From Anseranas semipalmata (Eukaryota; Chordata; Aves; Anseriformes; Anseranatidae), in contig VXAA01002967.1 in assembly GCA_013399115.1 (NCBI GenBank), forward strand, positions 7,429 through 71,428: a DNA stretch of 64,000 nt, written 5' to 3'. Below the pieces are notes generated by a model, which did not search any database, had not been told where the DNA came from, and saw only the letters and a program-made list of their open reading frames with translations. This document shows positions 13,016 through 25,265 of this stretch, piece by piece (positions within the stretch are counted from its first letter, which is position 1; each line of letters begins with the position of its first letter). A program made the position numbers and the translations under genes.

Positions 13016-13733
13016 GCTGAATAGTCTTTTAGCAAAAGAAAAATCTGATTGCAGGAGGTTTCTACTTTTCTTTGAAAATGACAGAGGACATAGTTTTATG
13101 ATTGTTCTTCATGGAAAAACACATCTCTCAACTGCTCCTTATTTGACTGAAGTTATTTCAGTCAGCTCTATTTGAAAATATCTTTTTCTGTGAGGAATGA
13201 AGCTGTAGAATGAGATGTATTTCCCTGTGCTAGCCTAGTCCCTCGAGCCTCATGCTGTTGTTTATTGCTTTGGTTAAGCAGAGATGCTGCAGAGGGGAAA
13301 GACTGCACAGTTCATTTTTCCATTTAAAAGACAGGACATCCCCTACTGTCTTTTGGCCCAAGGAGCCACGTGTGGTGCTCTCTTTTGTCTCATGGAGTGA
13401 GGACTCCCCATCCTATTTCAGTCTGCTGAAATCACCACCTTTTCCTAGAGGGCTAGGATTAGTTTAATAAGTTTGCATATATCAGCCAAACTTCCTTCAG
13501 TGACATTTAAACTAATGTAATTTATGTCACAGTTGTTGTGGACTAATGCATAGGATCAACTCCTGTTGCTCACCTTATGCTCGGTAATAGGCTTTAAGTT
13601 GCTGCAATAGGATACTATGTCTGAGCCCTCAAGCCCTGGGGAAGCAGTCCCAGCTGCCATGCTGAGGCAGGTTTGTTGCCCATCTTGTCCATAGTTATCT
13701 TGCCAAGGATGGCCCAGCTTGACACCTCTGTGG
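13016..13733. other. Unannotated DNA
   Basis: No recognised feature. Confidence 0.45.
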
Positions 13734-13772
13734 AAAAAAAGAAAAAGAAAAAAAAAAAAAAAAAAAAAAAAA
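13734..13772. repeat. A-rich tract (39 bp, two G interruptions)
   Basis: Almost pure A, with G at 13741 and 13747, ending before 'ccacccc'. It resembles a retroposon tail, but I recognise no SINE or processed-gene body immediately upstream and there is no AATAAA close by, so it is listed as a simple repeat. Confidence 0.9.
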
Positions 13773-14114
13773 CCACCCCAAAACCTTAGGTATGACACAG
13801 ACTGCTTCTCCTGCAGATATCATCCTATTCTATTGAAATTTAAATCCTGAAACTTGTGGTTATCTTCTTTTCAGACTTTCTCTTCCATTTTTTAGTGTTA
13901 AAATTTCTCAGTCCGGATATCCTTTTCCATCCTAGAAATATCCACTCCTTTTTGATCCACCTCATTAATATTTCCAACCAAAGAATATTTGTATGACACC
14001 CCTAAGAAATGCAGACCGTATCTCCTTGGCCACCAGCTAAGTCACTATTTAGGCACTGCTGGCTTTCCACAGGCTTCCCAGCAGTTTACTGCTGTCTCAA
14101 GTTGGATCTTAGCC
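13773..14114. other. Unannotated DNA upstream of possible LTR end
   Basis: No recognised gene. If the retroviral LTR reading of the next entry is correct, its U3 region should lie in this interval, but I could not identify a TG start or a U3 boundary. Confidence 0.35.
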
Positions 14115-14259
14115 CAAAGTTTTTAAAAAGTGTGTATCAACAGGTATAAATGGGAACTCTGCCAGCCTAGGCCACACAGAAGTCCTGTTGTTCTCCTGTC
14201 TATCCTGGGTGAGTACATTCATTGGCCCCTTTGATCCTCCTGACTTTGGAGGTCTAACA
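14115..14259 (+). mobile_element. Possible 3' end of an endogenous retrovirus LTR
   Basis: Layout is consistent with the end of a gammaretrovirus-like LTR: a TATA-like 'gtataaatggga' near 14143-14154, a short pyrimidine-rich stretch, then a 'ctgactttggaggtct' block ending in CA at 14258-14259. The CA is followed by a three-base spacer and a TGG-starting motif that resembles a primer-binding site. No polyadenylation signal, second LTR, or gag/pol/env-like frame was found downstream. It would be a fragmentary fossil. The call rests mainly on the LTR-end and binding-site geometry and may be coincidental. Confidence 0.3.
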
Positions 14260-14262
14260 TTT

Positions 14263-14280
14263 TGGTGGCCTCTGTGGGGA
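14263..14280 (+). other. Primer-binding-site-like motif (tRNA-Ile type, degenerate)
   Basis: An 18-base segment begins TGGTGGCC and ends GGGGA, three bases after a CA dinucleotide. From memory it agrees with the complement of a vertebrate tRNA-Ile 3' end at about 14 of 18 positions, with the mismatches in the middle. Elements of the ERV-I type use tRNA-Ile as primer. Agreement is partial and the leader that follows is not recognisable, so this is a suggestion only. Confidence 0.3.
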
Positions 14281-15880
14281 ATTGATACCCTTGTAACACA
14301 GATCCCATCAGTGGAGATTTCACTCGGGTTGCAGCACCCTGTAGCAAGTTGAATCCTGGTTAACAACCAGCTCCCTACATCCATAACTATTTGCTCTGGG
14401 GCTGCAATTTTTCACACTTGGTGTAAGCCCATATGCAGTTTGAAAAGTACAGGCAGAATTCCCACAAATATCCAATGGCAGCATTCATTTTGTGCCAGCT
14501 CTGAGGACAAAAGCCTCCCTTCTGTAGAGATGTAGTGCAACAGCACTATGCCTCTTAACCCAGAAGGATTCAGGGAGTGTGAGAAGGATGAGATTCATTT
14601 GCCACAATTCTCAGAAATATACTTCTGGGAAAGTATGCTGAAACATATTTTCACATAATATCCACAAACATTTGCTGAAATTGAATTTTGAATTGACCAT
14701 CACAAGGAGTCAGACAAGATGGTTCTTGGTGCAGATCCCATCCAATCAGACAACAAAAATGTAGCATTCAACTAGTGTGGGTCCATGCAGTTTGAAGTAC
14801 AAATATACTCAAATGCTTGCAAAGCAATTAACAGAAAAATACTCCTGGGCTAGGTGGGGTAGAATCGTTTCCAATAAATCATTTGTATGATAAATAATTT
14901 GTTAAAAATTAGTCTGCACGATTCAACCACAAAGTGTTTCCTTTAGGGAGTCAAGAAAAGAGGAGAAGGGGAATAATTTTCTTTATAACTATGGTAAGAA
15001 AACTTTGAAAGATGATGAACTAAAAAACTTTACATGTTTCTGTATGGTAAAAATTAGTCTCACCTTTTCCTGCTGCTCTTTCATAATTTAAAACTCACTT
15101 GCTTTTAAAAGTTCAAGCCTGTCATGTAGTTAATCCTCACTGAGAGCTAGTGTAGATGACATGTTTGAAAATAATTGGATTTAGGAATATGAATGTTATC
15201 AGTGCTGAAATTCCTTGTCTTCTTTTAGTGGTATCCAACTCTTGCAAGCAGACTTAGTAAAACATAGCTCAGAACAGTCAAATTGTACTTTGACTAGGAA
15301 ATCAACTCTTTTGTTATTGTTAGCTTTTATTACCTACCACCATCCAAACATTCTGTTACCTTAGTAGCACTACACCACTGACAAAAATCTCTTTTGATTT
15401 ACCATTCTTGCAGTCACCTCAGCATTATACAGTTGAACAACTCTCTATGTTAAAAGAACCGTAAGACTGAAAACACAAGTAACTCAAAAGTTAGAAAAGT
15501 TACAGAAAAGTTAGAAACTGCATATGTTAAAATACAGACTTTAATTATGTGGTGACATACTATGTTTTCAAAAAAAAATGTATTGTCTAAATACACCATT
15601 ATTCAATATTTCTTTGAAGGAAATTAAAGTATGCACTAAAATATGACAAAAATCCCACCAAACAAAAGATTATTTAATTTTCTCCTGGATGTTTCTAAGG
15701 TATTCTCACCTTAATACCTGAGCAGAGCTAAAACAATGATACATTTATTTCCATAGCATTGCTAGAGAAAAGTGATAGAGGCAGTAAATCCTGGCTTGTG
15801 AATTAAGTCATTTTAAATACTGAAGATGAAATATTTACAACCTCAGCATTCACGTATTGTGTTCAAATTACAGTTCCCAT
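14281..15880. other. Unannotated DNA
   Basis: AT-rich in its second half. No gag-like or other coding sequence was recognised downstream of the possible primer-binding site. No other feature seen. Confidence 0.45.
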
Positions 15881-16366
15881 CTTAGAAATACAGTCCTGGA
15901 AGGGACCTCTTAGATCATGCAGTCCAGGGTCCTACACTTACAGGCAATGGCTTTGTAGGCTGCCTTTCATCAGTTGCTCAAGCTTCCCCTTAAGTCCAGT
16001 TAGGTTATTCTGTCTTCATGGCACCTTACAGAAGCACGTGTGAGGACCTCATTGCTTTAATAGTAGAAAATGCTTCCCATTTCCAGTCTAGGTTGATTCA
16101 CAGGCATTTTAAAGCCATTTGCTATTATGCAAAACTGCAAGACTTTTTAAGGAAACTCTTTTCCCTGTCTGATGTATTTCCAGATAGCAGTTCTAGCATT
16201 TGTCAGCTTTTTTTTTGTTGTTGTTGCCAGGCTAAACAAAACAAAATTCAGTCTTCTCTCATAAGACAGGCAGTCCACTCCTTCCATTTCCACTGGTGTC
16301 CCTGCCCTGCTCCTGATCCAGTTGAAGTTCATTTCTTCTAAAATGTGGGAAACCAGGCCTGGACTT
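15881..16366 (-). mobile_element. Old CR1 LINE relic, 3' part
   Basis: In plus-strand reading it opens with 'cagtcctggaagggacctct', then 'agatcatgcagtccagggtcc'-like text, the antisense form of a CR1 3' end. Near 16341-16364 'aaatgtgggaaaccaggcctggac' matches the antisense of the CR1 segment that usually reads 'agtgtggtgcccagaactggac'. The middle is diverged but in the right order. The element is 5'-truncated, on the minus strand and older than the CR1s at 27 and 43 kb. A GTT-rich insertion sits near 16208-16227. Confidence 0.7.
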
Positions 16367-17574
16367 GTGAGCCCATCATATGGTCATCTTCCAGAAAAAT
16401 ATATTAGTTTCAGGCTGAGTTGTAAAGACCTAAAACCAGGAGTTTAGAGTTGAAACGGTCAGGTGGTCCAGAGGTAGCAGGACCATTTTCATATGTAACA
16501 CCATCAGTTGAAGAACAGCGATGAAGCCTGAATCTCTGCTTGTGGTGAGACTGGGCCACTGATTAGAGATTCACAGAGACATCCAGTAGCTCCAGGAGCC
16601 AAACTCTGACCCCAGCTGAGGGGAAAGGATGAAATCTATCCCCTCATGCTCTTGGTACTTCTAAGTAAAGTCAATGAGTCTGTAAATGTGGGGTGAGGGA
16701 GCTGCTGCAGTCTGGGGGCTTTTTCTGTTGTCTGCATGGTTTTCCTGACACAGAAAATGTACAGGATGAAATACTGTACGGCACAGGAGATGAAAAATAT
16801 TAGCTGGAGAGAAAAAAGAAAAAAAGCATTCCTAGATGTTACAGCCCTCTGGCCAGTCTTCCATCTATTTAGTGTCATCCTTGAGTCAGTTCTCTGACTG
16901 TTTCTTTCCCTTTCTACACTACTTTTGTAATGTTGTCAAAAAAGCAGTCAAGCTTGGGGGATGTTGGGAAAGCAGGGTAACACAGGCACAGATGCATCTG
17001 CTGCCACTATCTCTGTGAGGCCCCAGCAGCTTTTACAGCTGAGACAATTATCACAAGTTTGGCTGTTGCCAAAGCTTCTCTTTTCATCATTTTCAGTATT
17101 TCGAATGGGAAGTGCATCCAAGCAAACATAATATCCTCCAGGATATAGGTAGACAACAATCAAAGATCAGTGACTTATAGGCAGCCAAGAAAGCAAACCT
17201 TTCCAGAGACGCTGCTAAGCAGAACAACATATAAACTCAGTTGAAATGTCTGACACACATAAAAAAAAAATCCAGGAAAAAGTCCCAGGCACCGACACAA
17301 TTGCTATAGCCAAATCCCTTCTGGGAACATCTATTCATAAAAGTAGGTCCCCAGCTGCATGAATCGTTGCCCCAGGAAGTGAAAGATGCATTGCAGAGGT
17401 TTTGATCTGGGTAGGCTGTTGCTCACTCCCTCAGCATCATTCAGAGCAGTTAAAAATGCCCTACTTCATCTTGGAGATAGTGGATGAAAGAAATCATGTG
17501 CCCATCATTTCCACATTAGCTGTTTATGGTGCTGAAACATATATAGAGGCTCATTATGTACGCAGGTTATAAAG
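16367..17574. other. Unannotated DNA
   Basis: No recognised gene or repeat. A short pyrimidine-rich stretch lies near 16890-16925. Confidence 0.45.
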
Positions 17575-17634
17575 TTATAAATATATATAGGTACTTGTAT
17601 GTATGTATGTGTGTACACACACAGAGAGATATAT
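17575..17634. repeat. Compound TA/GTAT/GT/AC/AG simple repeat
   Basis: Successive short runs of TA, GTAT, GT, ACAC and AGAG dinucleotides. A second, related TATA/ATCT stretch follows at 17809-17839. Confidence 0.8.
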
Positions 17635-17808
17635 TCAGTATGAATTACAGATATGAAGCAAGGTTTTTATAAAAGTTATACACAACTACTAGCAGGGGAA
17701 CTACAGGACTCTGTCAGACTGAGTAATGCCAAAAAATGGAGGTAAACATCAGTGCTGGCAGGTTAATGAAAATATAGTCTTCTCAGACACTTAACTGGAC
17801 TTTCAAGT

Positions 17809-17839
17809 ATTTATATATGTATCTATCTATCTAGATATG
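17809..17839. repeat. (TATA)/(ATCT)n simple repeat
   Basis: A TATATATG run passes into about three ATCT units and ends in 'ctagatatgc'. Short and imperfect. Confidence 0.75.
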
Positions 17840-20409
17840 CACAGACTAATTAGGTCAAGTTACTTGTAAATCCTATCAAGTCTAACTTGGCAAGCGTGCA
17901 CCCTACAAATGCCTAATAAGGATACTTGTTGCTGTTTGAGTATATGGAAAGTATACGTTTTGGAGTCAATTAGCAAGAACACAATGCAATGAATTACAAA
18001 GTGCACTACATACCATATGTATGTGTTTTACAAGGCATGACTCATGGTGTTTGGGTGCTAGCTGCTGGACAGTTAGACCTCGTCAGTAATTTTTTGACTA
18101 GCATTATGCTGTAGTTCAGCAGTTTTGATGCTTGCTACACTGTCTGCATAAGAGGGACTTAACTAGCAGTTCTGATGGTGAGCTGAATCTCAAGCCAGCA
18201 AGGTTGGAGGGAGAGGTAGACCAGCCAGACATAACCCTGAATACATTTCTCTTTTATTTTCCTGCTGATGTGAGCCCAGTGTCAGAGTCACAGGCAACAC
18301 CAGCACCCTTGAAAATGTCCTGGAGTTTTGTGGCATCCACACCCCACCAGCACATGGGGTAGATGCAGAACAGCACTTTGCCTGTGGAGACAAGACACTC
18401 ACGGCCCTCACAGCAAGCACAACTGAGGACTAGATGGAGGAGCAAGAATCATAAGCATCTTCCCCACAGGACTGCAGATCTCTCTTTCCAATCTGTGATT
18501 CTGCTTAATTTTGGTAGGCAGTCATGTAGCAAAGTGCCCCACATGTGGGAGTTGGAGAAATAGTGCAGATTTAGTTGCTTATAAAGATCACAGTGCTACC
18601 ACTCTGGTGCACATTTCAAACAAACGCAGCTGTCCTAGGAGCGACTTGCTGTCTGGTAACTGTCGCATGCAACATCTCATAGCCCTGGTATGAGTACTGC
18701 CTGCTCCTGTCTGTATCAACAGACATTACAAGATCCAAGGATTTTTTGGAGCAGGCCTTTCAGAGAAAATGCACAACTTATTGCTGTTCCTTAAGCTTCT
18801 GCTTAGAACATTTATGCATATGCTTAAGTGCTATCATGAATAAAAGATGTGCTTTAGACTGGGACCTAACCATATCCCCCAAAACAGAAAAATAAAAATA
18901 AAAACACTATTTAAAACCTGTAGCTGCCTACAAAATGGATCTGATGAAAGATGAGCTCTGACATGTAGCTCCCCCGTCTCTTCCCTTCATTAGATCCCTC
19001 ATTGTGTGGGCATACTCTAAGCCCAAGATGCGACCACAGACATGCACTCTCCTTCCAGCATCTCATAGCTGCTCTCCCCATCCAACTTGCCCTAACCTTA
19101 AGTGAAACTGTGCATCCTTCTTATGCACCCTGGGACAGGCCTTGGAAGCGGCATGGTCAGGAAGGGGTGCCTCTGACTTTACCCAGATGCAAGCTATCAT
19201 GTAGAGGCAACATAGTCTGCAGACGTCCTTTCTGAATGTTGTTGGATACAACAGAGCCACACAGCCCTGCTCCCTGCAGTAGGTGTTTCTAGGCCACTGC
19301 TCTAGCCCATATGCTGGAGTCATTCTGCTGCTCCTTGCCCCAGCAACCCAGGCTGTGGGGGACAGGGGCAGAAGGCTTTCACCTCCTATTCTTCTTCAGA
19401 GTTTGTTATCCCTGTTACACACTGGGCTCCCATACAGTACAGCAAAAGGAGCCGGCATTTATGGTCTTTTCCTGCAAATAATTCAAGGTGTATATCATTT
19501 GTCAAAATTCATCAGGATAGACTTTGTGCCTCAAATGATAGATCTCCTGCCATGGCATCTCAGGGCAGCCTCTCTGACCATTTCCACCTCCTCAAGGTAT
19601 TTTTCCTCTCTACCAGAGCAGTCACAATATCTGTAGTCGGTGAAAGACAGGGTACCTGCAGATGGCTACATGAGTTACGGCACACAGCAAACTGATCATA
19701 TGCATATATATATGCATAGCAGATTTTATTTTCCCATCTGTGAGCTGCACATTGGGCTCCACATTCCCGTAAAAGAAAACATTAAAGCCATTCGCTATCT
19801 CTGGAAAATTGTTGAATGACAGCATGGGGAAAAGGGGGTTTCTTGTTGACAGGGCTGTCTACTAAATAAGACCTAGCTCCAGTCAATGTTACCTGTGTTA
19901 AACAAGAATAGTCAAATTGACTATGTATGTGTTTGCATCCCCATGGTGTTGTGTAGCTCCTGGGCCCTGGTGCAAGGAAGGAAATGGGATTCCCCTATCC
20001 AGCTGTTCACTGATAGCTTCCACCTTCAGCCCAGCACCTGAGCCCCCCATGTCCCTAGGCCTTGTGCAGCTGAATATCTCACACCTGAGAGACATGTCGC
20101 TGTTGTGAACACATTATGGAAATCTGGTGAAATCTAGCAGCTCACAAAATAACTGTGGTGCTTGGGCTTTTTGCCATCCAACCATCTTGCAAGCACCACC
20201 ATGATGTGCTACAGCAGCTCTTCGAGGGCCTAATTTTTCAGAAATGGCGAGGCAGAGAGTGCAAAGGCCTTGTTGTCCCAGAGCAGATGAACTTACATTA
20301 CACAAATGAGTCCTCTGAAAAAAATAGACCCTGGTACCTCAGATTCTCAAATAAAATTATGATTTTGTGGAAGTCCTGATAACCTTAGTCATTTCAGGAG
20401 AAGCAGCAT
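17840..20409. other. Unannotated DNA
   Basis: No recognised gene or mobile element. A TATA/TGCATA-rich spot lies at about 19699-19720. Open frames are short and unrecognised. Confidence 0.45.
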
Positions 20410-20540
20410 CTACACATATAAGAAACACATACACACCAGCCAGTCTGCATAGGCGTATTTGTACACATGCATATGTACACACAGCAAGTGCATACATCCA
20501 TACATTTACATGTTATAGATACATGCAATATCTACATGCA
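20410..20540. repeat. ACAT/CATA-rich low-complexity region
   Basis: Scattered ACACAT, CATAC, TACACA and TACATG words over 130 bases form an imperfect purine-pyrimidine alternating region, probably a decayed microsatellite. Confidence 0.6.
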
Positions 20541-22249
20541 GTCTGATAGTTAAATGAGCAATTTTTAATATGTAGATGTAGGCATGGGTAGTGTTTGTGT
20601 CCCCCTCCCACAGGCATTTGTAAGTGTGTGTCTCTCTTGGCAGGATGCACAGCCTATATCTGCATAAAATGGCTAGAAGTCGAAACCAGCAGTGTTCTGC
20701 TCCTCCTGAAGGAAGAGCTGATGTGTTTAATAGCTTCAACAGGAGCAGAAGCGGGCAGCTTGTCCCAGCAGTATACTGCGGTTTCCTAGGTAACCGAACT
20801 TGAAATAAGGTGATGTCTGGAACCGGGTTTTATCAAATCAATTTGTTGAAGGTGCATCCATGGGAAAAAAAAAAGAAAAAAAAAGAAAAAAAAAAAACGC
20901 ACATAGGATCCTACTCACTGGAAAAGCCAACAATATACCACTTATTTATTTTGGTAATTGAAGAGTTTGTTGTCTTTTAATGATCAGCAATGACATTTTC
21001 CCATAGAAGCCATCTGTGCGGGCAAGGAAGTGTAGAAAATACGACTGTGCATGTTATGCATTATTTACACAAGGCCGCAGCTATGTGCTTTGCAGACAAA
21101 TGAAAAGAAGACAGACCCCTGCCCTGAGCAAGCTGCAGGAGGTGCCCAGGTCCCACCTCACTTTACCCACATGAGCGGCCTGACTATTGTGGCCAGACTG
21201 ACACAGGCTAAGTTTCGTCCTCTGTCATAGACTTCCCACATGATGGTGGGTCATGTGGTTGGGGCAAGGTCTACAAAAATATTTGTGTGCTTACCTAGAG
21301 TGTCTGGCTGAGTCTGATATTGGTAGGGGGGAAGGCAATACCTGCAGGAAAATGAACCTTAAAAACACACACACAAAAAAAAATGTGATGAGGGCATGTT
21401 TGCCTCTACTGTTAAATTACGCCCATCATGCTTTTGGCTTGTGCCAGGTAGCCCTTAACCAAGCAGTTCCTAAGTGCTGTCTGAGCATGGCATGGGCCAG
21501 ATAATGTGGGAAGCACTACAGTGTACCACTTCGGTATGTCCTCCTGCACTGTCCTCCAGAAATATTCAGGCAGAATTTCTCTTTGTGCAGCTCTCTTGCT
21601 CTCACACCAGTCCTCAAATCACTCTGAAGTCAGCATCACCCTGTTAAAAAACTCAGTAGTGTAAGCTGCTTTGCACACTTTGCCAATTTTACTAGACTAC
21701 TGTGCTTGGTCATAGCAGGATCATGGGAGTGATCAACACAGCTGTTCTTATTGCAACCTAAGAGGGACTGAGTCAAAAAGAGCGGTGGGGTCTCTCCCTA
21801 CTTGCTTGTAGATTGAGGTGAATGAAGGTGAGGCTTCCACAGGCCCACTGCCCAGAGTAGCGACAAAGTAACTCACCTAAATATGGCTTACATGCAAGTG
21901 TCCAGCCAGAACCACCAGTTCAACAGAAACGCATCTGACACCAAACTGTGCCAGCTCTGTGAGAGAGGGACTGCTACCAAGCCCCTTAGCATACTTGGCC
22001 AGGACTAGAGGTCCTATGCATCTAGGTTCAGGCACCTCTCTTTGTAACCCTTGTGAGGAACTGGAGGCCTACGGCCGCAGATGTGGACACAGAGGATGCT
22101 GGAGACAGCCCACCATTTCCTCAACTGACAGTCTTCTACAGCAGCTGCATCACACAAAACAGCAGTAGCCTGGGACCACATCTGCCCACCAACCCACTGG
22201 GTCACCAAGCTGGGGAACACCTCCCACTCATGCCCAGCATGTACTTGGG
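20541..22249. other. Unannotated DNA with an A-rich tract
   Basis: An A-rich run with single G interruptions occupies 20865-20897 and a short (AC)n-A9 run lies at 21365-21383. Otherwise no recognised gene or repeat. Confidence 0.5.
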
Positions 22250-22392
22250 GTACATGGGATGTCTTTTTCTGGTTGGACACTGGGGATAGCTTTCACTCTC
22301 CCTCTCCCTATCTCATCTCTTTTGTTTTTATTTTCCCCCAAAAGTAACTTTCACAATCAGCACCGATGTACACCATCAGCTATGGACTCTGC
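22250..22392. repeat. Dispersed repeat, copy B (partner near 3930)
   Basis: Same ordered blocks as at 3930-4030: a 'gtctttttctggttggacac' block followed by 'tgggga' at about 22258-22287 and 'tgtacaccatcagcta' at about 22367-22382. A pyrimidine-rich middle of roughly 80 bases is longer than in the partner copy. Family unknown; probably an old interspersed repeat. Confidence 0.4.
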
Positions 22393-24101
22393 TAACAAAT
22401 CTTTGTGCACATGACCATGTCTCAACATCCTTTGTGGCAACATCTGGTACATTTGGCTTGTGTTGCATGATGTTTAAGGCCATCCTAAACAAACATACTT
22501 ATCCCTCAGGAGATAACCTATCTGTGTGGGTAGCTGGTTAAGGGCAGAGCAGCCCAACACACTTCAGTGTGGTCAGGCAGAAACCTTGAGCAGAGCAGCA
22601 GCTTGGACAGCAAACCGTGCTCCTCTGAAAGCATCCTCTGCTTGCTGGGTGGGTGCTAATGTCAGCACTAGGCACTACATCCCCTGCCTGTACAGCCCAG
22701 GCTGCAAGCACAGCATAGAAAAATGCAACAGCACAGCAACCTCTTCCAAGAAAGACAGCCTGACCCCAGCCTACCCTGTCCTCTCACCTGTGCTGCTCCT
22801 GTCCTGTTGGTCCAGCTACAGCCTGCTGTGAAAGTGGTTGCCCCACCACACCAGGTGTGCGCAGGTGAGGCAGCTCAAGCTCACCAGGCCCAGCAGAGAC
22901 CCACTCCAGCACAGCAGAGGCTGTATGTGGGAAGTGGAGGGGTTAGAGCAGTTAGAGTTAATAACTTGCAATCCCATGCAGGGGTGACCCTGGTAGCCGT
23001 CACAGCCCACGTGGTGCTCCTGGCCTCAGGGGCACAAGCCAGTTCTGGGAATGTTTTTTACTGTTATTAACACAGACACGGTGTCTGTGCCCATCTGCAG
23101 CACTTCCCTCACCTCAGTGGGGTGTCGTGAGGACAAGTACCTTAACAGACTGAGTCAAACAGGGCATCAGAGTGACGGAGAGCATAAGAGGACTGGTTAT
23201 AACAGCAAAAGATGATGGCAAATCAGTGTCTATCCTTCCATCATGTTTTGTTTAGTTTGATGTTTCTAATAACTGTGACAGACCCGTGTCAAGAACAGAG
23301 GTCCCCAAGGAGGCTGGTGCAGCAGCACCAGCAATGTTTTGCTCTGTTGTTGCTGCTGCATTCAAAGGGACACATACAGGCTTTCAAGGGAAGGCAGTAA
23401 TCTGAAGATGCCGCTTTAGTCTGAATGTGCTCTGCATTTAGCCTCTGCTTTTCTGTAGTGTGCCTGGCAGTGGTTTGGAGTGCAGAGTGGTGCTGCAGTT
23501 TGGCTTTGGCAGCTGCAATTGTACTGCTCAGAAAGAGAAGCCTCCAGAGCATCCGATAGCATGGCCCAACTGCATCCCACGCACCGTGTGCCCCATAACC
23601 ACCTGACAGGGCAGTTCCCACATGCCAGCTGGCATGCTCTGATACGGGGCTCCCAGGTGCTCTGGGGTCTTGCCCATCATGCCTGCAGTTTCAGTGTCTA
23701 GACAGCTCTTCAGCCTGTTATTAAGGACAGATGGCCTCAGGGCTTCCTTTAGCTTGCAGCATCCTCCAAAGCTACTCAACAGCACAGGGTCTAAGAAGGA
23801 CAGGACACCGACTGAGTTTATCCTGTGGTAGGGAAGGCTGGAGCAGCTCAGTAATCTGCAGTGCCCATTAACAGAGACACTCAGTTATTTCCAAGGATGT
23901 ATCCGTGTTCCAACAGCTTCTTCCAAACTAAATTAGCTTTGGGATATATGACTGCAAAACCGCAGCAATTAGCAGATGGCTCAGGATCAAGTCTGGGACT
24001 TGACATGACCACAATCAAATGGGGAGGACCACTTCAGCTTCCAGTTTGGTACTGTCTTCTTAATGCAAGTGGGGTTTTGGTTTTGCTTTTAACCAATACC
24101 T
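22393..24101. other. Unannotated DNA
   Basis: Moderately GC-rich (22500-23800), with several overlapping short frames on both strands, none recognised. CAGCA/TGCTG words are frequent around 22700-22950 and 23310-23360 without forming a regular array. Confidence 0.45.
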
Positions 24102-24146
24102 AAAAAAAAAAAAAAAAGAAAAAGAAAAAAAAAAGAAAAAAAAAAA
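24102..24146. repeat. A-rich tract (45 bp)
   Basis: Poly-A with G interruptions in A(n)G A(5)G A(10)G style. No retroposon body recognised. Confidence 0.9.
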
Positions 24147-25050
24147 GGAGGGATTATTTTTGTTTAGCAAGATATGCAGAAACACTATCAGCAAAAATAT
24201 TGCCTGCAGTGTAGAGATATTACATTTCATTTCGGGCAAATGCTGCTAGGGCTGCCTGGGATATGACAAAACATCTGACTGATTGTTCTCCAAGTGCTTC
24301 TCTGTAGCCCTTGGAAAATCAACACATTAAGTTTTCACTATAGGCAAGCAATTAGGCACAGAACCATTCAAATGAAATCAAAATCAAACCTGGAGAGAAA
24401 ACTGCAGAACATTTGCTTGTCATTTTACCTCAGGAAGTTACATTACCATGGTACTCAGCATCAGCATGACCAGCCTTGGAACAGAGCATCTGCAGGCGAG
24501 GTCCACAGTTCAAGGCTGAAATCCCAGAGAAGGCTCAGCAATAAGCCTGAAAAAACATTCACAGGTTACTGAGTGTACACAAGGATGGGATATTCTCTGC
24601 ATGCACCTACCCCACCTCAGGCATGCATCCAGTGGTACATCGTAGGGTCCTCATCCCCTCCTCATCCTCCTTCAGGGGACGGATGAAGGGGCTCTCTGCA
24701 TGACAGTTCCCCTGGGCTTTTCTGGTGCAGAATCAGAGCACAGAGCAGTGGCAGGGGGAGGCTGTGAATGCCTCGATATGAAATCAGGTCACAAACAGGC
24801 ACTTGCCCAAAATCATGAGTTAGAGACTGCTCCTGGGTTTCCCAGTTAACCCATGGCCTTAGGGCTCGATGGAGTTAGTAAGCTCACTAAATTAAAATGT
24901 ATGTGATGCCTTTAGTGATGCTCAGAGTCCTATGATCAGGGAACAGAGTCAGGATAACAGTGTGCCCTTCCAGCTAGCATACCATCATGAAGTGAGTCTG
25001 ACTGTCAGGAGCCAAACAAAGACAAATAAGGACAAGAAATGAGAAATGTA
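24147..25050. other. Unannotated DNA
   Basis: No recognised gene or repeat; a CCTCATCC-type pyrimidine-rich patch lies near 24650-24675. Confidence 0.45.
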
Positions 25051-25265
25051 TATTTAATAGAGAAGGAACAACTTTCTGAGGGCTGTGGTGGATTCTCCCA
25101 TTATATTGTCCCTCTAAGATCAAGTTGGGCAGTTTCTCTTGAAATATGTGCTCTAGTTTGATCACAGCTTTTGCTCTGAAGTAGGAATTAGTTCAGGGAA
25201 TTCCTGAGATTTGTGCTATGGGAGAAGTCTGGATTGCCATAATGGTCTCTTCTGGCCTTTAAAGT
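25051..25265 (+). mobile_element. Old CR1 LINE relic, 3' end
   Basis: The order of blocks matches the 3' region of amniote CR1 elements. 'ctgagggctgtggtggattct' encodes the stretch usually preceding the 'determine-and-shorten' tail, followed by 'tgtgctctagtttgatcac', 'aattagttcaggg' and finally 'aatggtctcttctggccttt'. The last block is the characteristic 3' end of an old CR1 lineage shared by turtles, crocodilians and birds. Only the last ~215 bp remain, on the plus strand, with no coding capacity. Confidence 0.7.

Noticed and set aside
24102..24146. A-rich tract as the tail of a processed retrogene or SINE
   Set aside because: No recognisable body or AATAAA signal upstream and no target-site duplication that I could see. 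The same applies to the tracts at 13734, 20865, 50496, 52581, 63433 and 63548.
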